DNA of 64,000 bases from Synergistaceae bacterium UBA6083 (GTDB taxonomy: Bacteria; Synergistota; Synergistia; Synergistales; 79-D21), in contig DIXJ01000009.1 of NCBI GenBank assembly GCA_002436015.1, positions 62,001 to 126,000 of the forward strand. Reading direction: 5' to 3'. Of the stretch, positions 26,147-34,856 are shown in pieces. Both the position numbers and the translations under genes were made by a program. The notes beneath the pieces are model-generated. The model was not told where the DNA came from, did no database searches, and was given only the letters and a program-made list of their open reading frames with translations. The stretch's first letter is position 1. Each line of letters opens with the position of its first letter.

Positions 26147-27225
26147 GGGCGGGCTTCATTCTCCCTTCCGGTGCTGTTTTTGGGCCTGTCTTCGCTGGCC
26201 GATTTCTGGGCTGCAAGGTGCTCTTCGTAGGTTCTGGAGAACAGGTGCCGACCAGAAGGGGATAGGACGAAGAAAAGGTATTCGTGATGCTCGGGGGCGA
26301 GTGATGCCCGCCACGCGGGAAGTGAAGGGACACCTATGGGTCCGGGCGGCAAACCCCGGTTCCTGTAGGTATTATAGGGCGAATCGATCTCGAGGTCGGC
26401 ATAGGTCAACCCGCGGAGGGTTCGGCCCTCAAGCTTCCAGGCGAAAACGATGGTTGCGCAGGATTGCAGGGGCATCCCCAGGCGGAGCCGGTTTTCAAAG
26501 ACTCCTGCCACGCGGGCTCGTTCCTGGTCGTCGCGGGATTCCCTTTCATTGATCGAGGCAAGGATTGCCCGTTCCAGAAGCCATCGGGAGCTGGGTTCAG
26601 GGGGCAGGATTGGTGCCACTTTCTCCAGCCAGGTCTTCGAAGCAAGCCTGACGAATTCTTTGATGGCCATTTTTGAGGGAGTGACCCGGTAAGTTTCCGG
26701 CAGGAGAAAAGCCAGGCGAAACTCGTGTCTTTCCGGTAAAAGCTCGCGGACTCGAGCCGGGAAATTGCCGGGGTCGGAAAGTTCCCTCAAGAGGGCGCTT
26801 TCCCCTCCCCAAGTTGAAAGGGCCGTCCCGAGTTCCCCGAGCGTGGTTCCCGGGAGGAGCCGGATTCCACAGGAATCCGGCTCCTGGCTTTTCATTTGTT
26901 TTGCCACTTCCCAGGGCGTACCGGGGCGTATTCTGTAAAGGCCGGGTTTCAAGCGCGTATCCATGTCCAGGAGGGAAAACCACCGCGCCAGGGTGCGGGC
27001 ATCTCCAGTGGTGAGCCCCTGCTCAACGAGCGAGCGAGACACGGACAAGGCATTTTGGCCGGATTCGACAAGCGCTTCCAGGGGGGAGCCCTTACCGAGC
27101 GGCACCATCCTTGCCCACCAGGCTCCTCCCCGGGAGATGATCGCCCCGAAGAGGAAAAGACTCAGAATTGCAATACCCATCCCCCCAAGGCGAATAATCG
27201 GGAGGGTTTTCTGTCCTGGATCCAC
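26143..27225 (-). CDS. mltG: Endolytic peptidoglycan transglycosylase MltG
   Basis: MltG cuts nascent glycan strands next to the membrane and terminates polymerisation. The 360 aa protein has one N-terminal membrane helix (residues about 13 to 31), a LysM-like segment and the YceG domain with ASINERESRDDQERARVAGV, in which the Glu of the ER(E) stretch is the expected catalytic residue. The distal NTYRNRGLPPGPIGVPSLPAW motif is intact. The GTG start has only a weak ribosome site and lies 3 bp after the fchA stop; coupling to fchA is likely. C-terminus is a Lys/Arg/Glu-rich tail. Confidence 0.9.
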   Translation of the reverse strand: MDPGQKTLPIIRLGGMGIAILSLFLFGAIISRGGAWWARMVPLGKGSPLEALVESGQNALSVSRSLVEQGLTTGDARTLARWFSLLDMDTRLKPGLYRIRPGTPWEVAKQMKSQEPDSCGIRLLPGTTLGELGTALSTWGGESALLRELSDPGNFPARVRELLPERHEFRLAFLLPETYRVTPSKMAIKEFVRLASKTWLEKVAPILPPEPSSRWLLERAILASINERESRDDQERARVAGVFENRLRLGMPLQSCATIVFAWKLEGRTLRGLTYADLEIDSPYNTYRNRGLPPGPIGVPSLPAWRASLAPEHHEYLFFVLSPSGRHLFSRTYEEHLAAQKSASEDRPKNSTGRENEARP

Positions 27226-27228
27226 CTT

Positions 27229-27855
27229 TTAGGAAAGTTGCTTCAGCAGTTCGGCCTCGGCAATGATCGCCGAGGCTTCAACCTGGGCAAGCTCGAACTT
27301 GAGCTTCCTCAGGGTTTCTTCAACAAAGCCGGTGTCCTTTACGGCCTTCAGGTTGACCTCGACATTGTAGGCTGCTGCGTGGGCAGCCGCCCAGGCCAGT
27401 CTTCCGGCGGACCCGGCATCCGTGACGGCATTCGGGTTTCCCTTGAATAGGACGGATTCCATCAAGTGCCCAACCTCGGCAACGGTTTCAACCGTCTTGA
27501 GCGGGACCTTGCAGGCCTCTTTCAGGGATTCCTGCATCCGCACTTCCCGCAGGGCCTTTTCTTCCTCGGTTGACTTGGGCATCTTCAACGCGGTCATGAC
27601 CGCGTTGTAGGATTCAGCGTCCTGGTCCATCAGTTCTACGAGGGTCGCCGTAAGGGCATGCCCTTTTTCCACCGCGACTTCCATCTCCGGCCAGGCATCC
27701 TTGAAGCGTTCCCGCCCCAGGGTCAGCGAAGCGACCATGGTGCAGAGGCTGCTGGCCAGGGCACCGGCCAGGGCTGCCGCGGTGCCCCCCCCGGGGGCCG
27801 GGGAAGCAGAACCCAGTTCCTGGAGGAATTCGTTTACTGTCTTGCTTTTTAGCAT
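27229..27855 (-). CDS. fchA: Formimidotetrahydrofolate cyclodeaminase / methenyl-THF cyclohydrolase family
   Basis: Releases ammonia from 5-formimino-THF to give 5,10-methenyl-THF, the last step of the tetrahydrofolate branch of histidine degradation. The 208 aa all-helical protein shows SPAPGGGTAAALAGALASSL at the N-terminus, the core LMDQDAESYNAVM, and GNPNAVTDAGSA. Start chosen at the ATG with GGAG seven bases upstream; the ATG at 27861 is too close to that site. In animals this activity is fused to FtcD; here it is a separate gene two genes after ftcD, downstream of hutI. Confidence 0.92.
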   Translation of the reverse strand: MLKSKTVNEFLQELGSASPAPGGGTAAALAGALASSLCTMVASLTLGRERFKDAWPEMEVAVEKGHALTATLVELMDQDAESYNAVMTALKMPKSTEEEKALREVRMQESLKEACKVPLKTVETVAEVGHLMESVLFKGNPNAVTDAGSAGRLAWAAAHAAAYNVEVNLKAVKDTGFVEETLRKLKFELAQVEASAIIAEAELLKQLS

Positions 27856-27876
27856 GGACATGCTCCTTTCTTTTTC

Positions 27877-29121
27877 TTACAATACGCGTTCGGAACCTTT
27901 ATAAACGGCCTTTACGGGAGAAACACCCGCATGGTACGCCAGGATCGCCGGCGTTTCACCGTCCAGGATGAGGAAATCGGCTTTCTTTCCTGGTTCAAGG
28001 CTCCCGCGGGAGCCTGCCATCCCGATGGCGTAGGCGGCATTGAGCGTCGTCGCCACGAGGGCTTCCGCAGGGGAAAAGTGCATCCCCATGACGGCGAGGC
28101 CAAAGACGAAAGGCATTGACTCGCAGAAACAGGATCCCGGGTTGCAATCCGTGGCGAGGCTTACCGGCACTCCCAGGGTGATCATTTCCCTCCCCCGGGC
28201 GAACGGTTTTCCCAAGCTATAGGCAGTTGCCGGGAGAAGGACGGCCAAGGTCCCTGCCTCAGCCATTGCTTTCAAGCCTTCGCCCGAGGCCGCAAGCAGG
28301 TGTTCTGCCGAGGTGGCCGCGACAGCCGCCGCAAGGGCCGCCCCACCTAGATCGTGCACCTCGTCAGCATGGATCTTGATCCCGAGTCCCAGTGCTTTTG
28401 CGGCTTCGAGGATACGCCTGCTTTGGGATATTGAAAAGACCCCTTCTTCGCAAAAAACATCGCAATAACGCGCAATCCCCTGGTCGGCAACGGCCGGGAG
28501 CATCTCCCGAATGACCTTTTCCACGAACGCTTCGGGTTGGTGCCGGTCTTCTTCCGCAACGGCATGGGCCCCCATGAAAGTTGGCACCACGTCGAGGAAG
28601 GATTTTTTCCCCACCTGGTCGATGACTCGGAGCATTTTCAGTTCGGATTCCGAATCGAGGCCATACCCGCTTTTGATCTCGATTGTGGTGGTTCCATGGG
28701 CTAACGCCGATTGTGCAAGTTTCATCGTGGACGAAAATAGTTCTTCCTCGCTGGCGGTTCGGACTCGCCTTACAGACGATAGGATGCCGCCTCCCTGCCG
28801 TAGGATCTCGAGGTAGGGAACACCCTCCAGCCTCATGGCAAACTCGGCTTCCCTCAGCCCGTGGAAACAGAGGTGGGTATGGGGATCGACGAATCCAGGG
28901 ATCAGGCAGCCGCCCCCGCAATCGATTTCCATGTCGATATCAAGGCCTCGGGTCTTTTCGAGGACTTCCCCCCCCGGGCCGATTTCCCGTATGATTCCAT
29001 TCTGGGTCAGGATCGCGCACTCGGCAATTGTGCGAATATTCCCTTGTTCTCGGCCCGCAAGGGGATGGCCCGGGTCGACGGGCGTGAAACAACGGGCATT
29101 GGTGAATAGCTTGGTCGTCAT
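27877..29121 (-). CDS. hutI: Imidazolonepropionase
   Basis: Hydrolyses 4-imidazolone-5-propionate to N-formimino-L-glutamate. The 414 aa amidohydrolase has the FVDPHTHLCFHGLRE metal motif near residue 75, the TTIEIKSGYGLD stretch, KIHADEVHDLGGAALA with a metal His, AEHLLA, and ATDCNPGSCFCESMPF. It overlaps ftcD by 4 bp at its start and is followed by fchA after 21 bp. Third enzyme of the histidine pathway and consistent with its neighbours. Confidence 0.97.
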   Translation of the reverse strand: MTTKLFTNARCFTPVDPGHPLAGREQGNIRTIAECAILTQNGIIREIGPGGEVLEKTRGLDIDMEIDCGGGCLIPGFVDPHTHLCFHGLREAEFAMRLEGVPYLEILRQGGGILSSVRRVRTASEEELFSSTMKLAQSALAHGTTTIEIKSGYGLDSESELKMLRVIDQVGKKSFLDVVPTFMGAHAVAEEDRHQPEAFVEKVIREMLPAVADQGIARYCDVFCEEGVFSISQSRRILEAAKALGLGIKIHADEVHDLGGAALAAAVAATSAEHLLAASGEGLKAMAEAGTLAVLLPATAYSLGKPFARGREMITLGVPVSLATDCNPGSCFCESMPFVFGLAVMGMHFSPAEALVATTLNAAYAIGMAGSRGSLEPGKKADFLILDGETPAILAYHAGVSPVKAVYKGSERVL

Positions 29122-30041
29122 TTCTGTTCCTCCGCCCCCATGCGCTCCAGGAGTTTAAGTTCCAGAACCTGCAGCGGGTCAAAGTCGGTGACCTGCAGGT
29201 AGTAGGCTGCGGCTTCAAGGAGCGCCCGTGCGGGGATCATCCCGTAGATCTCCGTCTCCGCCACCTCGATGCCCCAGCGGCGGGCTTCAAAGCGGATCAT
29301 CTCCAGGACCCGGTAAAGGGCGTTCTTTTCGTAATCAACGATATTCATGCTGACCTGGACCATGCCCTTGTCTTCCAGCGCAACGCCGATGCCCTTCACC
29401 GCACAAAGCCCGCCGCTCGAAGCCCGAACGGCATTCGCTATCTGTTTCGCGACCGAGAGGTCCCTTGTTCTGAGATTCACGTTGAAGGCGACAAGGAACT
29501 TTCGGGCTCCGATCACCGTCGCCCCCGCAGTCGGGTGGAGCGACGGTTCTCCAATATCCGGCCACCGTTCGGGGTTTGACACCTCTTTCTTGAGAGTCTC
29601 GTACTGCCCCTTGCGGATGACTTCCAGGCGAGTTCGGTCGGGCCGTACCGCAGCATCTTCGTAAAAATAGACGGGGATCCCGGTCCGGTCATGGTAATGT
29701 TGGCCGAAATCCCGGGCAAAGCGAACGCACTCCTCCATTGTCATTCCCTGTACGGGTGTGAAGGGAATGACATCAATGGCACCGACCCGGGGGTGGGCCC
29801 CCTCGTGAGAGTTCATGTCGATATGGCGGACAGCGGTTTCAGCGGCTTCAAGCAGGGCTTCCTCCACGGGTTCGGGTTCTCCCACGAGGCTGACAACCAG
29901 GCGGTTGTGGTCGGGGTCCGCCCGGTAGTCGAAAAGGGTGCAACCTGGCCGGTTCCGGAAAGCGTCCGCAATGGCCTCGATGACTTCAGGCCTCCGGCCT
30001 TCGCTAAAATTCGGGACGCATTCCAAGAGTTTCTTTCCCAT
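29118..30041 (-). CDS. ftcD: Glutamate formimidoyltransferase
   Basis: Moves the formimino group from N-formiminoglutamate to tetrahydrofolate, releasing glutamate. The 307 aa protein matches the transferase half of FTCD: ECVPNFSEGR at the N-terminus, HNRLVVSLVGEPE, SHEGAHPRVGAIDVIPF, and VGARKFLVAFNVNL-type core (here IGARKFLVAFNVNLRTRDL). The cyclodeaminase half is absent and supplied by fchA. It lies 5 bp after hutU and overlaps hutI (ATGA). Confidence 0.96.
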   Translation of the reverse strand: MGKKLLECVPNFSEGRRPEVIEAIADAFRNRPGCTLFDYRADPDHNRLVVSLVGEPEPVEEALLEAAETAVRHIDMNSHEGAHPRVGAIDVIPFTPVQGMTMEECVRFARDFGQHYHDRTGIPVYFYEDAAVRPDRTRLEVIRKGQYETLKKEVSNPERWPDIGEPSLHPTAGATVIGARKFLVAFNVNLRTRDLSVAKQIANAVRASSGGLCAVKGIGVALEDKGMVQVSMNIVDYEKNALYRVLEMIRFEARRWGIEVAETEIYGMIPARALLEAAAYYLQVTDFDPLQVLELKLLERMGAEEQK

Positions 30042-30046
30042 AATTC

Positions 30047-32092
30047 CTAGGCCTCCTTGCGGGGAACTTTCTCCAGGGCCTTGTCCACGGTCTTCTTCAC
30101 CAATTCCTCGTCCGGGATGAACGGGAGCGTGATATGGTCGGTCCCTGCGTTTTTGCGGTTATATTCCATGCTTGTGGAAAGGGCGTTCTCGTTGCGGGCC
30201 CATGCACGCCTGGCCACCCCGCCCATGACGTCCCAGGCGAGGGAGAGGTCTATGGCCTGGTCTGCCCTCTCGCTTCCGTCCAGGACGAGGCCGAAACCTC
30301 CGTTGATCGATTTGCCGATCCCCACTCCCCCGCCGTTGTGCAAAGCCACCAGGCTCATCCCGCGTGCGGCGTTCCCGGCGAAGCAGTGTGTGGACATGTC
30401 GGCCATGATCGCGCTCCCGTCCTTTATGTTGGCCGTTTCCCTGAACGGCGAGTCCGTTCCGGATACGTCGTGATGGTCTCGACCCATCATCACCGGGCCG
30501 ATTTCTCCCTTGCGGACCATTTCGTTGAAGCGACGGGCAATACGCATCCGCCCTCCCGCATCCTGGTAGAGGATGCGGGCCTGTGTTCCCACTACAAGGG
30601 CATTCTTTTCCGCATCACGGATCCAGATCCAGTTGTCCCGGTCCTGTCCCCTTCGGTTCGGGTCGATGCATTCCATGGCGGCCTGGTCGGTCTTGATGAG
30701 GTCCTCGTGCCTTCCGCTGAGGCAAACCCAGCGGAAAGGCCCGTATCCGTAATCGAAGAGCATCGGCCCCATGATGTCCTCAACGTAGGAGGGAAAGATG
30801 AATCCGTCCAGTTCGTCATGTCCGTTTTTGGAGATTTCCTTGACACCCGCGTCGAAAACCGCCTTCATGAAGGCGTTTCCGTAGTCGAAGAAATAGGTGC
30901 CCCGCTCCACCAGCGATTTGACCAGGACGAAGTGTTTAACCAGGCTTTCGTCAACGCGACTGCGATAGGCCGCACGGTCGGTTCCGAGCAGTGCCGTCCT
31001 TTCCTCGAAGGTGATTCCTTGCGGGCAGTACCCTCCGTCATAGGGGGCGTGGCACGAGGTCTGGTCGGAGAGGAGGTCGACTGTCCTGCCGTGGTTCACG
31101 GCGTATTCAAGGAGGTCCACGATGTTTCCATGGTAGGCGATCGAGAGCGGCCGTTTGTCTTTCATCGCTTCCTCGGCCCAGTTGAAAGCTTCTCCCAGGT
31201 CCGCGGTGACCCGGGAAACCCACCCTTGGCTGTGTCGCGTCTCGATCCTTGAAGCGTCCACTTCGGCAAAGATGCCCACCCCACCGGCAATTTCCACTGC
31301 TTTGGGCTGGGCTCCGCTCATGCCTCCGAGTCCGGAGGAGATGAACAGGTGTCCCGAAAGGTCTTCCGTCGCTCCCAGGCCAAGCTTTAGCCGCCCTGCG
31401 TTAAGGAGGGTGTTGAAAGTTCCGTGAACGATGCCCTGGGGACCAATGTACATCCAGCCGCCAGCCGTCATCTGTCCGTAATTGGACACGCCGAGCTGCA
31501 TGGCCCGGTGCCATTCATCCTGGTTGTCGAACATTCCAACCATGAGCCCGTTTGTGAGGATGACGCGGGGGCTATCGGGGCGCGACCGGAAGAGTCCAAG
31601 CGGATGCCCGGATTCAACCACCAGGGTCTGCTCCTCGGTCATGATTTGGAGATACTTCATGAGAAGCTGGTACTGCATCCAGTTCTGGCAGACCTGGCCG
31701 GTTTCCCCGTAGGTGACGAGCTCGTAGGGGTACAGGGCCACGTCGAAGTCCAGGTTGTTGTCGATCATCACCTGGAAAGCTTGGCCCTCGACGGTCTTTC
31801 CCTTGTACTCGTCGATCGGGCGGCCCCAGATGCGCTTCCTGGGACGGAAGCGGTACCCGTAAATGCGGCCTCGGGTCCTGAGTTCTTCCATGAATTCCGG
31901 GGCAAGTGTTTCGTGCCATTCCTCGGGGACGTATCGGAGGGCATTCTTCAGGGCCAGTTCGGTTTCGGCTCTGCTCAGGGTCAGTCCCCTGTCCGGAGCC
32001 CTGCGTATTCCGGGCTCAAATGAGCAGGGAGGTGGCAGGGGGCCTTCGAGCTTCACGGTCATGGCTTCGGCAATTTTCCCGTTTTCGATCAT
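30047..32092 (-). CDS. hutU: Urocanate hydratase (long form)
   Basis: Adds water to urocanate to give imidazolonepropionate using tightly bound NAD. The 681 aa product is longer than the common 550 to 560 aa bacterial enzyme and resembles the 670 to 680 aa form found in some bacteria and animals. Visible features: YPYELVTYGETGQVCQNW, the GLGGMSGAQPKA NAD-binding segment, and the late GRDHHDVSGTDSPFRET. ATG with GGAGGTG about 7 bp upstream. It is separated from livJ by a terminator, so it probably has its own promoter, and it leads hutU-ftcD-hutI-fchA. Confidence 0.97.
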   Translation of the reverse strand: MIENGKIAEAMTVKLEGPLPPPCSFEPGIRRAPDRGLTLSRAETELALKNALRYVPEEWHETLAPEFMEELRTRGRIYGYRFRPRKRIWGRPIDEYKGKTVEGQAFQVMIDNNLDFDVALYPYELVTYGETGQVCQNWMQYQLLMKYLQIMTEEQTLVVESGHPLGLFRSRPDSPRVILTNGLMVGMFDNQDEWHRAMQLGVSNYGQMTAGGWMYIGPQGIVHGTFNTLLNAGRLKLGLGATEDLSGHLFISSGLGGMSGAQPKAVEIAGGVGIFAEVDASRIETRHSQGWVSRVTADLGEAFNWAEEAMKDKRPLSIAYHGNIVDLLEYAVNHGRTVDLLSDQTSCHAPYDGGYCPQGITFEERTALLGTDRAAYRSRVDESLVKHFVLVKSLVERGTYFFDYGNAFMKAVFDAGVKEISKNGHDELDGFIFPSYVEDIMGPMLFDYGYGPFRWVCLSGRHEDLIKTDQAAMECIDPNRRGQDRDNWIWIRDAEKNALVVGTQARILYQDAGGRMRIARRFNEMVRKGEIGPVMMGRDHHDVSGTDSPFRETANIKDGSAIMADMSTHCFAGNAARGMSLVALHNGGGVGIGKSINGGFGLVLDGSERADQAIDLSLAWDVMGGVARRAWARNENALSTSMEYNRKNAGTDHITLPFIPDEELVKKTVDKALEKVPRKEA

Positions 32093-32110
32093 GTTTTTGC
32101 ACCTCCGTCA

Positions 32111-32130
32111 GGGAGCCCCTGGGGGGTCCC
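32111..32130 (-). promoter_or_regulatory. GC-rich hairpin in the hutU leader
   Basis: GGGA-CCCC and GGGG-(bulged C)-TCCC arms can pair across a 3-nt loop, ending a few bases before the hutU ribosome site. It could affect hutU translation or transcription. No clear -35/-10 pair was found between it and the terminator. Confidence 0.35.
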
Positions 32131-32135
32131 GAAGT

Positions 32136-32170
32136 AAAAAAGGGGTGTGCAGATAAGCACACCCCTTTTT
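32136..32170 (-). terminator. Rho-independent terminator after livJ
   Basis: A 14-bp stem (AAAAAGGGGTGTGC and complement) with a 6-nt loop and a T-run on the minus strand, 12 bp downstream of the livJ stop. It divides the amr-hutH-liv series from hutU. Confidence 0.9.
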
Positions 32171-32182
32171 ATTCCCTCCTTG

Positions 32183-33337
32183 CTAGGGGCGAATCAGTTC
32201 GGGGTCGTCGACGATGCCGAACCGCCGGAAAAGTCCGTTCTTAACGACCTGGACCTGGACGGGTTTGACGACTTCCCCGATATGGGTAAAGCCCTTGATG
32301 ATCCCGGTGAGTCCGTCATAGTTGGTTGTCTTGGAAATGGCCATCCGGATCGCGGTGGAGTTGGAAACGGTCTTCGTCTTTTGCATCGCGTCGACGATGA
32401 TCATGAATCCGTCGTAGGCTGAGGCTCCGACCATGTCGGGTTCGATCTTGAAACGTTTTCGGTATTCCTTGAGGAAGTTCTGGACGACCGGGCGGGGGTC
32501 GTCGCGGTCGAAGTTCGTGACGATGTAGAATCCCTCCGCTGCTTCACCGGCAATTTCCGCCAATTTCGGGGAATCGGCTCCCTCCTCGCCCAGGATCTTG
32601 GACTTGATCCCAAGTTCGCGCGCCTGCTTCAGGAGAGGTCCTGTCTGGAAATAGTATCCGCTCGCGAAAATGACGTCCGGGTTGGCTTCCTTGATCTTCG
32701 AAAGGTAAGGCTTGAAGTCCTTTTCAGTGAAAGGATACGTTTGTTCGTAAACGATCTTCATGTCTTTGCCGTACTTGTCAGCGTACATCTTGAATCCCTG
32801 GACCAGGGTTCGGCCGAAGTCGTTGTCGCTGGTCAAAAGGGCAACGGTCTTCGCGTGCAGAAGCTTGTGGGCCGTATAGGCAGCAGCCTTGCCCTCGACT
32901 GTGCCCAGAAAGCCGTTTCTGAAACAATACTCGCCGGCCTTCGTTACGTCAGGATGAATGGCGTAGGCGGCGACAAGGGGGATCTTTTCTTCCTGGAAGA
33001 TTGGCGCAACGGCCCTGGAAGGGAGGCTGTATGAACCTGCAACAAAAGCGGAAATCTTGTCCTGTTCGATCAGCTTGTAAGCCAGAGCGACGGCTTCCTT
33101 CGCATCCGCCCGGTCATCGTAGACGACGAGCTGGACCTTCTTGCCCAGGATCCCGCCCTTTGAGTTGACCTGATCGACGGCGATCCTGACCGAGTTAAGG
33201 GCGCTTGCCCCATCGGCCGCCGCAAAGCCGGTCAGGGGTGCGAGCATCCCAATCTTGACCGTTTCTGCAGCAACGGCAACTCCCACGAAAAAGGAAAGAA
33301 GCAAAAGTGCAACCATCGAAACCCTCAGACCACGCAT
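32183..33337 (-). CDS. livJ: Branched-chain-type amino acid ABC transporter, substrate-binding protein
   Basis: Periplasmic or lipid-free extracytoplasmic binding protein of the LivJ (peripla_BP_6) family. The 384 aa product has a signal peptide (hydrophobic stretch residues 7 to 22, likely cleavage after AVA), then VKIGMLAPLTGFAA, DDRADAKEAVALAYKLIEQD, VAGSYSLPSRAVAPI and a C-terminal lobe with ASAYDGFMII. Start ATG 33337 has GGGAGGTG 6 bp upstream; a GTG at 33346 lies within that site. A perfect TATAAT at 33373-33368 (minus) could allow extra transcription, but I see no matching -35. Ligand unknown; context suggests histidine or urocanate. Confidence 0.92.
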   Translation of the reverse strand: MRGLRVSMVALLLLSFFVGVAVAAETVKIGMLAPLTGFAAADGASALNSVRIAVDQVNSKGGILGKKVQLVVYDDRADAKEAVALAYKLIEQDKISAFVAGSYSLPSRAVAPIFQEEKIPLVAAYAIHPDVTKAGEYCFRNGFLGTVEGKAAAYTAHKLLHAKTVALLTSDNDFGRTLVQGFKMYADKYGKDMKIVYEQTYPFTEKDFKPYLSKIKEANPDVIFASGYYFQTGPLLKQARELGIKSKILGEEGADSPKLAEIAGEAAEGFYIVTNFDRDDPRPVVQNFLKEYRKRFKIEPDMVGASAYDGFMIIVDAMQKTKTVSNSTAIRMAISKTTNYDGLTGIIKGFTHIGEVVKPVQVQVVKNGLFRRFGIVDDPELIRP

Positions 33338-33388
33338 TGCAAACACCTCCCAGATCAGATTATGAACATTATAGAACAGGTGAGAACA

Positions 33389-34099
33389 TCAAAGGCCCAG
33401 GTAGGCCTCTCGAATACGGGGGTCGTCCCTCATCACTTCAGAGGCTCCCTCGAACTGTATCCTTCCCGTTTCAAGGACGTAGCACCTCCTGGAAATCTCA
33501 AGAGAAGCAAGGGCATTCTGCTCCACAAGCAGGATCGTTAAGCCTCTTTCCCGGTTCAGGTGCTGTAAGACTTCGAAAACCTGGTCCACCAGTTTCGGCA
33601 TCAGTCCCATGGAGACTTCGTCCACCAATAAGAGTTTTGGGTCTGAAACGAGGGCCCTCGCGATGGCTAACTGCTGCTGCTCTCCGCCGGATAGGGTCAC
33701 TGCGTACTGGCTACTCCGCTCTTCAAGGATCGGGAAGAGTTCGTAAAGCCAGGCCAGGCGTTCTTTTTCCTTTGCGGGTTCATGGATCCCGTAAAGCCCG
33801 ATTCGCAGGTTTTCCCGGACTGTCAGCCGAGGGAATACGCGGGCTCTCTCGGGGACGATGCGGATTCCGATACGGGCTCGAACGTGAGAAGGAATTCTGG
33901 AAATATCCTCTCCGCGGAACCGTATGGTGCCCGAACGGGCGGGAACCAGTCCCATGAGGGAGTTCAGGATCGAGCTCTTGCCTGCCCCGTTCGCCCCGAT
34001 AATGGAGACGAGTTCCCCTTCCTCCACGGAGAAAGAGACTCCGTGGACCGCCTCAATGTCACGGTAGGCAATATGGAGGTCCTGGACGTCAAGCAACAT
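33389..34099 (-). CDS. livF: Branched-chain-type amino acid ABC transporter, ATPase LivF
   Basis: One of two cytoplasmic ATPases of the importer. The 236 aa product has Walker A GANGAGKSS, the LSGGEQQQLAIARAL signature, Walker B LLLVDEVSMGL and the H-loop replaced region LLVEQNALASL, which is typical for LivF (VEQN). Start chosen at ATG 34099 with AAAGGAAGG eight bases upstream; it overlaps livG by 11 bp. Confidence 0.95.
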   Translation of the reverse strand: MLLDVQDLHIAYRDIEAVHGVSFSVEEGELVSIIGANGAGKSSILNSLMGLVPARSGTIRFRGEDISRIPSHVRARIGIRIVPERARVFPRLTVRENLRIGLYGIHEPAKEKERLAWLYELFPILEERSSQYAVTLSGGEQQQLAIARALVSDPKLLLVDEVSMGLMPKLVDQVFEVLQHLNRERGLTILLVEQNALASLEISRRCYVLETGRIQFEGASEVMRDDPRIREAYLGL

Positions 34100-34856
34100 T
34101 CGAATGGCCTTCCTTTCCCAGGTAGGCCTGGATGACTTCCGGGTTTTTGCGAATCTCATCCGGGGATCCTTCGGCAAGCTTGAGGCCGTGGTCCAGGACA
34201 ACAAGCCGGTCGGACAGTCCCATGGCCACGCGCATGTTATGTTCGATCAGGAGGATGGAGATGCCGCTCTCACGAGTTTTCCTGACGAGCTCTTCCTGCA
34301 TGGCGACCTCTTCGTGCCGAAGCCCGGAGAAGGATTCGTCCAATAGCAGGAGCCGCGGGTTCAGGGCCAGCGCCCTGGCCAGCTCCAACCTCCTGAGGTT
34401 TCCCAGGGGGAGCAGGCCCGCCTTCTGGGGGGCCTGCAAATCAAGGCCGACCTTTGAAAGGAGTTCCATTGCCCCGTCGCGTGTTTTTTGCCTCTTCCAG
34501 GAGCCGCAGGAGGGAATTATCCCCCGGTAGCAGGGCAATCCCATTGCGACGATGACGTTATCCAGGACGGAGAGGTTCGGGAAGGGGCGGACAATCTGGA
34601 AGGTTCTCCCGATGCCCAGGGCTGCCATCCTGTGGGGAGGGAGCCCGTCGGTCCGGATTCCCCCAAAACGAATCTCACCTGAGGTCGGGCGATAAACCCC
34701 TGAAACCGTGTTGAAACAGGTTGTTTTCCCTGCCCCGTTTGGTCCGATCAACCCCAGTATTTCACCGTCGCAAAGGTCAAATGAAACCTTGTCCAGGGCT
34801 TTAAGGCCGCCAAAATGCATCGACACTTCCCGAAGGCTGAGAAGGATTTCCGTCAT
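34089..34856 (-). CDS. livG: Branched-chain-type amino acid ABC transporter, ATPase LivG
   Basis: Second ATPase of the importer. The 255 aa product has Walker A GPNGAGKTTCFN, GRTFQIVRPF (Q-loop), a signature region reading LLPLGNLRRLELARAL instead of the usual LSGG form, Walker B LLLLDESFSGL and the LIEHNM motif. The weak ABC signature (PLGNLRRLE) is a feature of many LivG proteins, which often read SYGxQRRLE. It overlaps livM by 4 bp and livF by 11 bp. Confidence 0.94.
   Translation of the reverse strand: MTEILLSLREVSMHFGGLKALDKVSFDLCDGEILGLIGPNGAGKTTCFNTVSGVYRPTSGEIRFGGIRTDGLPPHRMAALGIGRTFQIVRPFPNLSVLDNVIVAMGLPCYRGIIPSCGSWKRQKTRDGAMELLSKVGLDLQAPQKAGLLPLGNLRRLELARALALNPRLLLLDESFSGLRHEEVAMQEELVRKTRESGISILLIEHNMRVAMGLSDRLVVLDHGLKLAEGSPDEIRKNPEVIQAYLGKEGHSNVA

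Noticed and set aside
30134..31252. A 372-codon open frame on the plus strand opposite hutU
   Set aside because: It lies wholly inside a strongly conserved hutU, has no recognisable domain or ribosome site, and long antisense frames are expected at this GC content.
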